Positions 6,717 to 13,554 of a DNA stretch of 20,548 nucleotides are shown one piece after another. The DNA comes from Candidatus Woesearchaeota archaeon. GTDB taxonomy: Archaea; Nanobdellota; Nanobdellia; Woesearchaeales; UBA525. Numbering within the stretch: position 1 is the stretch's first letter; each line of letters starts with the position of its first letter. Made by a program: the position numbers and the translations under genes. The stretch lies in contig RFKA01000074.1 of the NCBI GenBank assembly GCA_003694385.1, positions 1 through 20,548 of the forward strand. Direction: 5' to 3'. The notes beneath the pieces are model-generated. The model did not search any database and had not been told where the DNA came from. It saw only the letters and a list, made by a program, of their open reading frames with translations.

Positions 6717-6724
6717 CTTTTATG
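6717..6724 (-). promoter_or_regulatory. TATA box of nre, overlapping the upstream gene's stop
   Basis: Minus-strand CATAAAAG is centred 26 bases before GTG 6695 and includes the TAA stop (6720-6722) of the upstream transglycosylase gene. Confidence 0.6.
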
Positions 6725-8276
6725 GATTACTCGTGATGTCTTGTGTCTGCACGAGGACCTTTTGCCTGTACGCTCTCGATTCTCTGCTCAGCGGTGCAGC
6801 GCTCCTCACGCGCCCCGGCCCGGCATTATACGCAGTAACAGCTTTTTTCGCATCGTAATCGAAATAATCCATGAGCCAGGCGAGGTAGTACGTGCCCGCA
6901 TCAATGTTTATCTCGGGGTCGCGTATCGCTTTCTGTGGTTCTTTTTGTGCCCACTCGCGCCGGGGGTGCCGGGACGCACGCAGGTACTGCTTGAAGGTGC
7001 CGCGCATGAGTTGCATGAGGCCGATCGCGCCAGCGTGTGACTTTGCTTGTGGGTCGTTCTCACTCTCCACGCGTTTGATTGCGTGGACGAGGACCGGACT
7101 GAGAAAACGGCCGTTCCGTAGTGGGTAGCGCTTAATTGCTTCCCCGACGAATGCGGCGAAGGGTTCGTCAGCAGTTTCCTTGATGAGCCGGTCGAGGAGT
7201 GGCTTAGTAACCATGAACTGGTTTCGTGTTTGTGCAATAATGGTGTCTGTCGTCCTGCTGAGCCAGCGCGTCCATCCATCAGCGAACACTTCCGCGATGC
7301 CCGCTTCTCCATTATTGCTCACTGAGCGGAGGTCGAGGAATGCCTCATTCACCGTCTCATAGCGTCGTGGATTGAAGGCGCGGTAGGGGAGTGTTGGGTG
7401 GAGTTCTTCAGGGATGCGGTGAATGATTGCGCCCTCGTCCGCGAGCGGGTACGCCGATTTCAGTTCTTTGAACGCGCCGAGTTGAATGTAGATGCCCGGG
7501 GCAACACGCCGGGCTTGGTGCCGTTCACCAACAATCGTCTTCTGCCACTCGACAATTCCGTCTTCGACGTGCACGATCGCGAAGTCCCTGTCGCGCGGCA
7601 CGCTTGGATACGCGCGGCGGATGTTCTCTAGTGTGGCTGCTGCGGTCTCAGCATTAATGTAGCTCCCCTTGAACAGCACATGGTACCGTCCGTCCTTTGC
7701 CCTATACGGTGCTGCTTCGATACCCCACTGTTCAGCGGCCCGGACTTGTTCGAGTGCACGCTCCCTCCGCAGACAGACCTCCATACGGATATAGTAGCCA
7801 TCATCCCATTCTTCTTTTCTGAAGCCGCAGCCAGTGGCGAAGGCGAGTGCGGCGAGGCTCGCCGTCTGGAGGAATGTGCGGCGTTTGCCTCGCGCCTCTT
7901 CGACGACGGGCGCGAAGTCCGTGATGAGCAGGCGGAGATGCCTGTTAAATTCCCGTGCGAATTGCGCAGTGAACGTCGTCTTTGCCTGTGCACTCCACCC
8001 GCGCCGCCACGCATTCTTGAGCTGCTCCAGCTTCTCAATTTGTTCCTCAAACCATTTGATGTACTCGTCACGCCACAACTCAGGAAACAGCTCGTGTCCC
8101 TCTGGGCTCTCGATAATACTCTTGATATTCCTGAGCGCCTGGCGAAGCTTTCTGAGTTTGCCGAAGCGGATGACGCTGTGCCATCTCAACGAGCCTTCAG
8201 TCTCAGGGAGCAGGTTCTCTCTGAGCGTGTTGAGCGGCTTCTCGAGTTTGAGCGCGGTGCTACTCAGGCTCTTCAT
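6720..8276 (-). CDS. Lytic transglycosylase with internal Tat-like signal and SPOR-like region
   Basis: 518 residues. Residues 1-128 are soluble and mostly helical, with many charges. Residues 131-150 read GKRRTFLQ followed by an Ala/Leu stretch ending ATGC, a twin-arginine-type signal (R132, R133, F135, L136) with a possible lipobox Cys at 150. Next comes a region (about 158-290) with two stretches like SPOR domains (YYIRMEVCLRRERALEQV; GIYIQLGAFKELKSA). The C-terminus (about 395-510) is an SLT transglycosylase domain: HAIKRVES with catalytic E404, SHAGAIGLMQLM at 413-423, and AYNAGPGRV at 482-490. Such enzymes cut murein glycan strands between MurNAc and GlcNAc, which is surprising in an archaeon. 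The gene overlaps the upstream transglycosylase gene by four bases (ATGA), and GGGAGGG lies upstream as a possible ribosome site. Protein topology is inferred. Confidence 0.88.
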   Translation of the reverse strand: MKSLSSTALKLEKPLNTLRENLLPETEGSLRWHSVIRFGKLRKLRQALRNIKSIIESPEGHELFPELWRDEYIKWFEEQIEKLEQLKNAWRRGWSAQAKTTFTAQFAREFNRHLRLLITDFAPVVEEARGKRRTFLQTASLAALAFATGCGFRKEEWDDGYYIRMEVCLRRERALEQVRAAEQWGIEAAPYRAKDGRYHVLFKGSYINAETAAATLENIRRAYPSVPRDRDFAIVHVEDGIVEWQKTIVGERHQARRVAPGIYIQLGAFKELKSAYPLADEGAIIHRIPEELHPTLPYRAFNPRRYETVNEAFLDLRSVSNNGEAGIAEVFADGWTRWLSRTTDTIIAQTRNQFMVTKPLLDRLIKETADEPFAAFVGEAIKRYPLRNGRFLSPVLVHAIKRVESENDPQAKSHAGAIGLMQLMRGTFKQYLRASRHPRREWAQKEPQKAIRDPEINIDAGTYYLAWLMDYFDYDAKKAVTAYNAGPGRVRSAAPLSRESRAYRQKVLVQTQDITSNP

Positions 8277-10267
8277 GGGGTTAGGCCCTCCCGTTCGGCT
8301 CGGTGCTTGATATCTTCAATCCTTTCTGGCACCTGCTTGATATAGCGTTGCGTTTCTGCAGGGAGTGCCCGTTTTCCCGCTTTGGCGGCGTCGACTGCCC
8401 CTTCTCCTGCATTGTATGCTGCGAGCGCGTCGGTTACTTTGCCCTGGAAACGGTGGAGCTGGTAGCTCAGATAGGCTGTGCCCATGAAGATGTTGTTCCT
8501 GGGCTCGAACCAGTTGTCTTTGAAGCTCTGAATGAGCCCGGCCTTGTTCTCCCAGTGGGGCAGGTGTCCGAGATAGAATTGCGGGTGCTTCTGGACTGCT
8601 TTCCACGTCGTCGGTGTGAGCTGCATGAGGCCGAGGGCCGCCGCGTGCGATACCGCTTCGGGGTTGTAGAGGCTTTCCTGTTCCATCACTGCCATGATGA
8701 GCCACTTGTCGACGTGTTTGCGCATCCACCAATGGTTGTTGTGGCGGCAGCCCCTGAATGTTCTCGCCGCTTCTTCTGCGAGTCTATAGTACTGCTTGAA
8801 CATGTGCGTGCGTGCGCGTCGAAGCTTCCTGTCATCACGTAGCGTAGCGTACGCAGCAGCGATACCCTTGGTGCGCTCACGGAGCTCTTCCGCGACCCCT
8901 GGCGGCCAGAGCGTTCTGAACGTGGTTTTCCCGTGGCCGATGATGTAGAGTTTTTTGTTGTAGCCGATGCTGCGGAGCGTGTTGACCATGTCGAGGGCTT
9001 CGCCAGGGACTCCGCCGAGCGGAGCGAAGGGGAATCGTTGTGAGAGGAGAACGATGTACTGGGGGTAGGAGTGCTTCGGGAACTCGTCCCCAGTAATCGT
9101 GACGATGCGCGTGTCACTTCTTGCCTTTGTGTCAACGACGAGCGGGACAGCATCGACTTGTGACGTAGCTTCTTGCAGGAACTGCTGTATGAATTGGGCG
9201 TCGGCTATTGCTGCATCGAGGCTTCGCGTATTGGAGAACTTGATGTAGACTCCGGCAGGGAGTTCGCCCGTGATGCGTGGTCCTGTGTGTTTCGGGAGTG
9301 GTTTGTAGCTCTTCGGTTCCGGGAGGGGTTCACCGAAGATTGCCGAGAATATTTTGGGGTTACTCTTTGCGAGGAGGGAGCCCCCGATAACTGCAGCCGC
9401 GCTTGTGGCACCGGCGGTGGCGAGGATTGTCTTCAGGAACTGGCGTCTACTTGGCCTTGTGTGCTCGGCAGGAGGAGTGGCCTGGAGGTGGGCGAGCCGT
9501 TGCGTCATGTCTGCGAGCGCTTGTTCGTGCTTTTGCACTTTCTCTGAGAGTACTGCTGCGCGCTGGGCGTGCAGTGCGCCGGCGCGTTGTAGCTCTTTGA
9601 GCTGTTGTTCTTTCTCCTCCCGTTCTCGCGCGAGTGCGCGCCGCAGTTCTGCAGCTTCTCGTTGTCCGCTCTCTGAGAGTCCGCGAGCAGCGTGGAGCTG
9701 CTCTTCGAGTGCCGCGATGCGGGCGATGAGCGCCGCCTCCCGCTCCGCATCAGGTTTGTACAGGTAGCCGTCCGCCGCTATTTCGACGAGGGTGTTGAGG
9801 CGCTTGAACACTTCGGCCAAGATCTGCATGAATGAATGCACTGTTTCGGGGTTGGAATCCCACGTTCGTAAGATGTGCCGCAGTTCTTCGTGCTCTTCCT
9901 CGAACGAGCGGCGGAGACCGTCGAGCACCCCTATGAAGTAGATGAGCTCCTCATGGAGTTCGATGATCTCGAGCCGTGTATGCTCTGTTGTTGCGTCACT
10001 CATGACGTCCTCTCGGTTTGTTTCGCGGAGGATTTCTCTCACTTCGACTTCTGCGGCCGAAATAAACCTGAGGAGCTTGGCCACTTCTTGTGGGGCTGTC
10101 CGTTTCCCGTCTTCAGCGTGATGCCACCAGTGCCAGCCGCGCAACATTTGGTCGAGACGCTCATCCCATTCGCCGGCCGCTCTTAGTTCAATTTTCTTGT
10201 CTCCGAGACGCCTCCTGATTGCGAAAATCAATCTCGCAGCCTCAATCGTGTTCTTCATAATTCGCAT
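8273..10267 (-). CDS. Lytic transglycosylase with coiled-coil N-terminus and internal Tat signal
   Basis: 664 residues. Residues 1-165 are helical with a Trp/His-rich patch (RGWHWWHH, 43-50). Residues 173-262 form a strong coiled coil rich in Glu, Arg, Ala and Gln. Residues 273-300 are a textbook twin-arginine signal, SRRQFLK plus an Ala-rich hydrophobic core. After a Pro-rich linker, residues 335-445 are a mixed alpha/beta region starting GVYIKFSNTRS that may be SPOR-like. The SLT domain spans about 520-645: AVMEQES with catalytic E531, SHAAALGLMQLTPTTW at 540-555, and AYNAGEGAV at 617-625. A Tat signal preceded by 270 cytoplasmic residues implies an anchored protein with its coil inside and enzyme outside. 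ATG 10267 fits the TATA box 27 bases upstream. An internal start near M254 would give an ordinary Tat precursor. It overlaps its downstream paralogue by four bases. Confidence 0.9.
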   Translation of the reverse strand: MRIMKNTIEAARLIFAIRRRLGDKKIELRAAGEWDERLDQMLRGWHWWHHAEDGKRTAPQEVAKLLRFISAAEVEVREILRETNREDVMSDATTEHTRLEIIELHEELIYFIGVLDGLRRSFEEEHEELRHILRTWDSNPETVHSFMQILAEVFKRLNTLVEIAADGYLYKPDAEREAALIARIAALEEQLHAARGLSESGQREAAELRRALAREREEKEQQLKELQRAGALHAQRAAVLSEKVQKHEQALADMTQRLAHLQATPPAEHTRPSRRQFLKTILATAGATSAAAVIGGSLLAKSNPKIFSAIFGEPLPEPKSYKPLPKHTGPRITGELPAGVYIKFSNTRSLDAAIADAQFIQQFLQEATSQVDAVPLVVDTKARSDTRIVTITGDEFPKHSYPQYIVLLSQRFPFAPLGGVPGEALDMVNTLRSIGYNKKLYIIGHGKTTFRTLWPPGVAEELRERTKGIAAAYATLRDDRKLRRARTHMFKQYYRLAEEAARTFRGCRHNNHWWMRKHVDKWLIMAVMEQESLYNPEAVSHAAALGLMQLTPTTWKAVQKHPQFYLGHLPHWENKAGLIQSFKDNWFEPRNNIFMGTAYLSYQLHRFQGKVTDALAAYNAGEGAVDAAKAGKRALPAETQRYIKQVPERIEDIKHRAEREGLTP

Positions 10268-10288
10268 GAGTTATCCTTGCCAAGAGTG

Positions 10289-10299
10289 CTTTAAAAAAG
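10289..10299 (-). promoter_or_regulatory. TATA box of the transglycosylase operon
   Basis: Minus-strand CTTTTTTAAAG is centred 27 bases before ATG 10267. It is paired divergently with the box at 10322-10330. Confidence 0.7.
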
Positions 10300-10321
10300 C
10301 TATGGGTGCGGCACAACAAAG

Positions 10322-10330
10322 CTTAAATAT
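10322..10330 (+). promoter_or_regulatory. TATA box of the ThiF-like gene
   Basis: cttaaatat is centred about 26 bases before ATG 10353, which sets that start rather than the longer frame open from 10197. Confidence 0.7.
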
Positions 10331-10352
10331 CGTTCTCTCTGCGGAGCGGCGT

Positions 10353-11009
10353 ATGAGAACCGTCTTTCGTAGTATGTTCAAGGAGATTGGCGAAGAAGGG
10401 AACGAACGACTGAAAGGCAAGCAGGTCACAGTTGCAGGCCTCGGAGGCATCGGCTCGATTGTCACGAGCATCCTCGCGCGCGAAGATTTCTCTCTCCGCC
10501 TTATTGACAAGGGCCGTGTCGAGGAGGTGGACCTCAACCGTATGGGTCTCTACCAAGAAGCCGACATCACAAAATTCAAGGCGAAACAAGCCAAGACCCG
10601 CGTGGCAGAGATCAACCCCAAACTCCCGCTCAAGTGTTTCCACGAGGAGCTTGCAGAGAATAACGTCTTCCTCGTGAAGAGCGACTGCGTGATTGACTGC
10701 ACGAATAATGCTGAGGCGAGCAGGCTCATCTTCTCGTACTGCCAAGGCGCGAAGATACCCCTTATCCTCGCTGCTTATGCTGGGAGCAAAGTATACCTCC
10801 TCGTCGCGACGAAGCGGCTCGCGAAGAAACACCTCGAAGCGTTTCTCGACCACCCTTCTACTGAGGACGTAGGTGCCATCAGTCCCGCGACGCATGCCGC
10901 GGCGGCAATCGCTGTCGCGCAACTCTTTAAGATACTCCTCGGCAAAGGGAAGAGCTGGCACATTGAGTTCGACACGTGGACGGGCAAGCTCAAGGAGAAA
11001 CAGCTCTGA
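10353..11009 (+). CDS. E1-like / ThiF-MoeB-HesA superfamily adenylyltransferase-like protein
   Basis: 218 residues. The Rossmann nucleotide loop AGLGGIGS (28-35), an acidic strand end (LIDKG, D52), VDLNR at 59-63 (the Arg that contacts ATP in MoeB) and the Lys-rich stretch at 76-81 are all present. So is an ISPATHAAAAIAVAQLFKILLG segment near 177-197 like the conserved helix of the family. The usual family motif D-x-x-D-x-T-D-N is VIDCTNN here, so the Asp of TDN, which I believe binds magnesium, is Asn118. No CxxC zinc pairs and no clear catalytic-Cys loop are visible. Canonical members adenylate the C-terminus of a ubiquitin-like sulfur carrier or ubiquitin-like protein; no such small partner lies in the window. 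It could be a sulfur-transfer enzyme, a tRNA modifier (TcdA-like) or a degenerate relative. Divergent from the transglycosylases. Confidence 0.85.
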   Translation: MRTVFRSMFKEIGEEGNERLKGKQVTVAGLGGIGSIVTSILAREDFSLRLIDKGRVEEVDLNRMGLYQEADITKFKAKQAKTRVAEINPKLPLKCFHEELAENNVFLVKSDCVIDCTNNAEASRLIFSYCQGAKIPLILAAYAGSKVYLLVATKRLAKKHLEAFLDHPSTEDVGAISPATHAAAAIAVAQLFKILLGKGKSWHIEFDTWTGKLKEKQL

Positions 11010-11044
11010 TGCGGGTCGGTGTTTCGTGGCTGGTTGTGGAAAAA

Positions 11045-11054
11045 CAATATAACT
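11045..11054 (+). promoter_or_regulatory. TATA box of the ZIP transporter gene
   Basis: caatataact is centred 27 bases before ATG 11076. Confidence 0.65.
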
Positions 11055-11075
11055 TCGCGGCCTTCCCCTGAGTGA

Positions 11076-11798
11076 ATGGTCGTTGGAGCAATAGTTATCT
11101 CTGTCTCCATAGTGAGCCTCTTATCACTCATTGGCATCTTCTTTCTCTCGGTGCGGAAACGCACGCTCCAGGCGCTCCTCCTTGAGCTCGTCGCGTTCAG
11201 TATTGGAGCGCTCCTCGGCGGAGCATTCCTTCATCTCTTACCTGAATCGTTCGCTCTTTTTGCTGGTGCCGGGTGGCTGGTTCTTCTTGGCTTCTTCATC
11301 GGTTTCCTCCTCGAGCGCGCAGTGCACTGGCACCACTGCCACGAGCATGACTGTGAACACGCCGTCAAGCCGTTCGCGTGGGTGAACCTCGTCGGTGACG
11401 GCGTGCACAACCTGATTGATGGCGCGATTATCGCATCAGCATTTCTCGTGGATACGCACGCAGGAGTCGCCACGACAATCGCCGTTGCTCTCCACGAACT
11501 CCCGCAGGAGATTGGTGACTATGCCGTCCTCGTCCATGCAGGGCTTTCTCGCACAAAAGCACTCGCCCTTAATTTCGCTTCGGCCGCGACCGCGTTCCTC
11601 GGGGCGTTTGCTGTCATTCTCCTGAATGAACTCGCGAGCAGTTTCGTGAAGTACCTCCTCCCCATCGCTGCCGGCTTGTTTATCTATCTCGCCGCGACAG
11701 ACTTGATTCCTGAGCTCCACAAGGAGAAACGCGCTGGTCGCATCATTGTGCAGCTCCTCGCAGTCATCCTTGGTCTTGGCGTGATGGCCCTGCTGTAG
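11076..11798 (+). CDS. ZIP family metal transporter
   Basis: 240 residues with about eight hydrophobic segments, the ZIP layout. The paired metal-site motifs are present: H111-N112-x2-D115 in GDGVHNLIDGAIIASAF (segment 4), and H140-E141-L-P-Q-E145 in ALHELPQEIGD (segment 5). The second motif is the HELPQE variant, with Gln where many eukaryotic ZIPs have His. A His/Cys-rich loop (HWHHCHEHDCEH, 84-95) sits between segments 3 and 4, the place where ZIP proteins carry a metal-binding loop. Family members move zinc, iron, manganese or related divalent ions toward the cytoplasm; the ion cannot be told from sequence. The gene has its own TATA box. It ends 55 bases before tRNA-Ser on the same strand. 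Confidence 0.93.
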   Translation: MVVGAIVISVSIVSLLSLIGIFFLSVRKRTLQALLLELVAFSIGALLGGAFLHLLPESFALFAGAGWLVLLGFFIGFLLERAVHWHHCHEHDCEHAVKPFAWVNLVGDGVHNLIDGAIIASAFLVDTHAGVATTIAVALHELPQEIGDYAVLVHAGLSRTKALALNFASAATAFLGAFAVILLNELASSFVKYLLPIAAGLFIYLAATDLIPELHKEKRAGRIIVQLLAVILGLGVMALL

Positions 11799-11814
11799 TT
11801 CACCGCTGGCGACA

Positions 11815-11825
11815 TCTTTAAAAAC
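11815..11825 (+). promoter_or_regulatory. TATA box of tRNA-Ser
   Basis: tctttaaaaac is centred about 34 bases before the mature 5' end at 11854, which leaves a short leader for RNase P to remove. Confidence 0.6.
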
Positions 11826-11853
11826 AAAATGCTGCTCCGGCGAAGAAGTTCCT

Positions 11854-11975
11854 GCCGAGGTCGCATAGCCTGGTATTGCGCAGGATTGCTAAGTACCCTT
11901 GGTGCTTAGATCACCAGCATTACCGCAGACATCCTGTTCCTTCGGGAATCCTGGGTTCAAATCCCAGCCTCGGCG
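11854..11975 (+). tRNA. tRNA-Ser (anticodon GCT) with intron
   Basis: Acceptor stem GCCGAGG/CCTCGGC, a D arm with GG in the loop, anticodon stem CAGGA/TCCTG, an extra variable hairpin TTCC-TTCG-GGAA, and T arm CTGGG-TTCAAAT-CCCAG all fold. The long variable arm makes it class II. After removing the intron the loop reads TTGCTAA, so the anticodon is GCT and reads AGC/AGU. The discriminator at 11975 is G, as expected for archaeal serine tRNAs. CCA is not encoded. Mature length is 83 bases. Confidence 0.95.
11892..11930 (+). other. Archaeal tRNA intron (39 nt), canonical 37/38 position
   Basis: The intron lies between nucleotides 37 and 38 of tRNA-Ser. A four-pair helix TTGC/GCAG is flanked by three-base bulges TAA and ACA, which are cut after their second base. 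This is the bulge-helix-bulge form recognised by archaeal splicing endonuclease. The inner helix is irregular, starting with one G-C pair and then a mismatch. A further hairpin, TTGGTG/CACCAG, fills the middle. Confidence 0.85.
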
Positions 11976-12154
11976 TTCTCCAGGGTGTGCTCCCTCTTTC
12001 GGTGTGAGCCTTGAAGGCTTCGCTCGGATGCCGCTCGCCGCGAAGCTGATTGATTGCAAGATGATGGCCTGCGGTTGCGAGTTCATAGGGCTTTACGCCT
12101 CTAAAACGGACTCAGACGACTCCGAAATCAGGCTCGTAACAGGCTTAGGAAACA
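11976..12154 (+). other. Intergenic stretch without a recognisable gene
   Basis: Between tRNA-Ser and the next TATA box I see no convincing ORF on either strand, no tRNA and no clear repeat. The frame of the following gene is open through it, but no start signal supports coding use. Confidence 0.5.
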
Positions 12155-12163
12155 CATATAAAT
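12155..12163 (+). promoter_or_regulatory. TATA box of the deoxyribosyltransferase-like gene
   Basis: catataaat predicts transcription starting near 12186, about seven bases before ATG 12193. Confidence 0.65.
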
Positions 12164-12192
12164 GCTCTGGCGCGCCTGCACGCTGGGGAGAG

Positions 12193-12558
12193 ATGATGCC
12201 TAAGATAGTCTATATTGCGCACCAGATTGGTGGAGCCGTACAAGATAATGTGCGGGCAGTTCTTCGCATTTGTCGTGAACTCCATTCTCCAGAGATTATA
12301 CCTTTTGCGCCATACATTGCAGCGCTCCAATACCTCAACGATGACGTTCCCGAGGATCGTTTGCTGGGCGTGACTGCGAATAGAGAGTATTTCCGGCGGC
12401 GTGTCATGGATGAGGTCTGGCTTGCGGGGCCGAGAATCTCTCCAGGCATGCGTGATGAGGTGCTCCTGAGCATCAAATACGGAATCCCTGTTGTGGCCTA
12501 CAATCCGCGCTTGCAGCCATCTCTCGATGCCATCCTCCGGGAAGCAGACTTGACGTGA
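12193..12558 (+). CDS. Nucleoside 2-deoxyribosyltransferase-like protein
   Basis: 121 residues from ATG 12193 (ATG 12196 directly follows). It begins with a strand and loop PKIVYIAHQIGG, then an Asn-containing helix (VQDNVRAVLRICREL), the segment EIIPFAPYIAALQYLNDD, and WLAGPRISPGMRDEV near residue 80. The last matches the S-x-GM-x-x-E signature of the nucleoside 2-deoxyribosyltransferase/DUF4406 superfamily, where the Glu is the nucleophile in true transferases. The middle, with NREYF, and the end (GIPVVAYNP) also fit. Small archaeal members are usually annotated only as DUF proteins; base exchange on deoxynucleosides or hydrolysis of modified nucleotides is plausible but unproven. It is cytoplasmic and monocistronic by its own TATA box. 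The upstream open frame reaching back into tRNA-Ser is not used. Confidence 0.8.
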   Translation: MMPKIVYIAHQIGGAVQDNVRAVLRICRELHSPEIIPFAPYIAALQYLNDDVPEDRLLGVTANREYFRRRVMDEVWLAGPRISPGMRDEVLLSIKYGIPVVAYNPRLQPSLDAILREADLT

Positions 12559-12783
12559 TGTCCCCGCTTCCCGCGCGTAAGCAGCGTGGCGATGCCTCTG
12601 AGTAATGAGAACTACCACTGGGCCTGTGCAGCGCGTCGCCGACAACACTGTTTGTACTGGGCGAGCAGGCTCGGCGAGCACCGGACAAGTGGGAGTCACG
12701 TACCAATCATTCGCCTCGACAAAGCCGACTCCCACCTTCGGCTTCCACCTCTGACTCTCATCTCTGACTTCCACCTTCATATC
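12559..12783. other. Gene-free stretch with low-complexity repeats
   Basis: About 225 bases before the ccdA promoter. It contains a nine-base inverted repeat (12689-12735) and, near 12728-12780, several near-copies of CTCTGACT and TTCCACCT. A minus-strand frame stays open here, but it has no matching promoter and runs antisense through the neighbouring gene. Confidence 0.5.
12689..12735. repeat. Nine-base inverted repeat
   Basis: GTGGGAGTC (12689-12697) and GACTCCCAC (12727-12735) are perfectly complementary with a 29-base spacer. It could form a hairpin in RNA or be a binding site. No T-run follows, so it does not look like a terminator. Confidence 0.6.
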
Positions 12784-12793
12784 TTTTATAAAT
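12784..12793 (+). promoter_or_regulatory. TATA box of ccdA
   Basis: ttttataaat is centred about 26 bases before ATG 12815. Confidence 0.75.
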
Positions 12794-12814
12794 AGTGCTT
12801 TTCCGCCCTGCACT

Positions 12815-13513
12815 ATGACGACGTTCATCATCGCTTTTGCCGCAGGCATTCTCAGCTTCGTCAGCCCTTGCATCTTTCCACTCATTCCGGCGTTCCTCGC
12901 ATACCTCGCTGGGACGACGCTCGACCAGCGGAGAAAAGCTTCCGCGTCTGCGCGCAAGAAGATACTCGTCAATACGTTGCTCTTCGTTGGTGGATTCTCT
13001 CTCGTGTTCTCACTGCTTGGCGTCGTGCTCTCAACAGTGCTTGCAGGGGCTTCTTACCACGTGCAGCGCTGGCTTGGCTACCTTGGTGGCGTCATCATCA
13101 TCCTCTTTGGCCTCCACCTCACCTCGCTCCTGCGCATCCCCTGGCTTGAACAGGAGCACAAAATGAATTTTTACGGTTTCAAGCCGAGCTATATCACGAG
13201 CTTCATCTTCGGCGCGAGCTTCGCTGTCGGCTGGACGCCGTGCATCGGCCCAATCCTCGGCAGCATTCTCCTCCTCGCTGCCTCGCAGCCGGCGAGCGCG
13301 TTTGGGCTCCTCATGGCCTACTCACTCGGCCTCGCCATCCCTTTCATCCTCGTAGCGATTTTCACGGCGCAGGCCTCACAACTCATCTCGCGAGCAGGCC
13401 CAGCCTTGCGCTGGTTTGGTATCGTCGTCGGGGTGCTGCTTATCATCCTCGGCATCCTCGTGTTCACCGGCAACCTTGGTCGCGTGAGCAGCTTCATGAC
13501 GCTCGGGTTCTAA
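12815..13513 (+). CDS. ccdA: CcdA/DsbD-type membrane thiol transporter
   Basis: 232 residues with six hydrophobic segments, the size of CcdA. The two reactive cysteines are in their family motifs: SFVSPCIFPLIPAFL with C19 in the first segment, and GWTPCIGPILGS with C143 in the fourth. The protein carries reducing power from cytoplasmic thioredoxin across the membrane, by disulfide exchange between these two Cys, to extracytoplasmic thioredoxin-like proteins. No periplasmic-type DsbD domain or thioredoxin partner is fused or adjacent. In this window the Cys-rich lipoprotein-like protein and the Cys-bearing extracytoplasmic domain of the 15494-16207 gene are possible clients, but that is inference. 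It has its own leaderless promoter. The transglutaminase-like gene starts 41 bases downstream, with an AT-rich promoter between. Confidence 0.93.
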   Translation: MTTFIIAFAAGILSFVSPCIFPLIPAFLAYLAGTTLDQRRKASASARKKILVNTLLFVGGFSLVFSLLGVVLSTVLAGASYHVQRWLGYLGGVIIILFGLHLTSLLRIPWLEQEHKMNFYGFKPSYITSFIFGASFAVGWTPCIGPILGSILLLAASQPASAFGLLMAYSLGLAIPFILVAIFTAQASQLISRAGPALRWFGIVVGVLLIILGILVFTGNLGRVSSFMTLGF

Positions 13514-13523
13514 AAGACAAAGA

Positions 13524-13531
13524 ATAATAAG
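13524..13531 (+). promoter_or_regulatory. TATA-like box of the transglutaminase-like gene
   Basis: ataataag is centred 27 bases before ATG 13555. A purine-rich stretch (gggaaaggggagaggaag) follows it. Confidence 0.55.
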
Positions 13532-13554
13532 GGAAAGGGGAGAGGAAGCAAGTG

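Noticed and set aside
12145..12972. 275-codon minus-strand frame around the ccdA promoter
   Set aside because: Its middle part (from an ATG near 12780) looks mildly protein-like, but it covers the ccdA promoter and start and runs antisense through the deoxyribosyltransferase-like gene. No promoter, ribosome site or known motif was seen.
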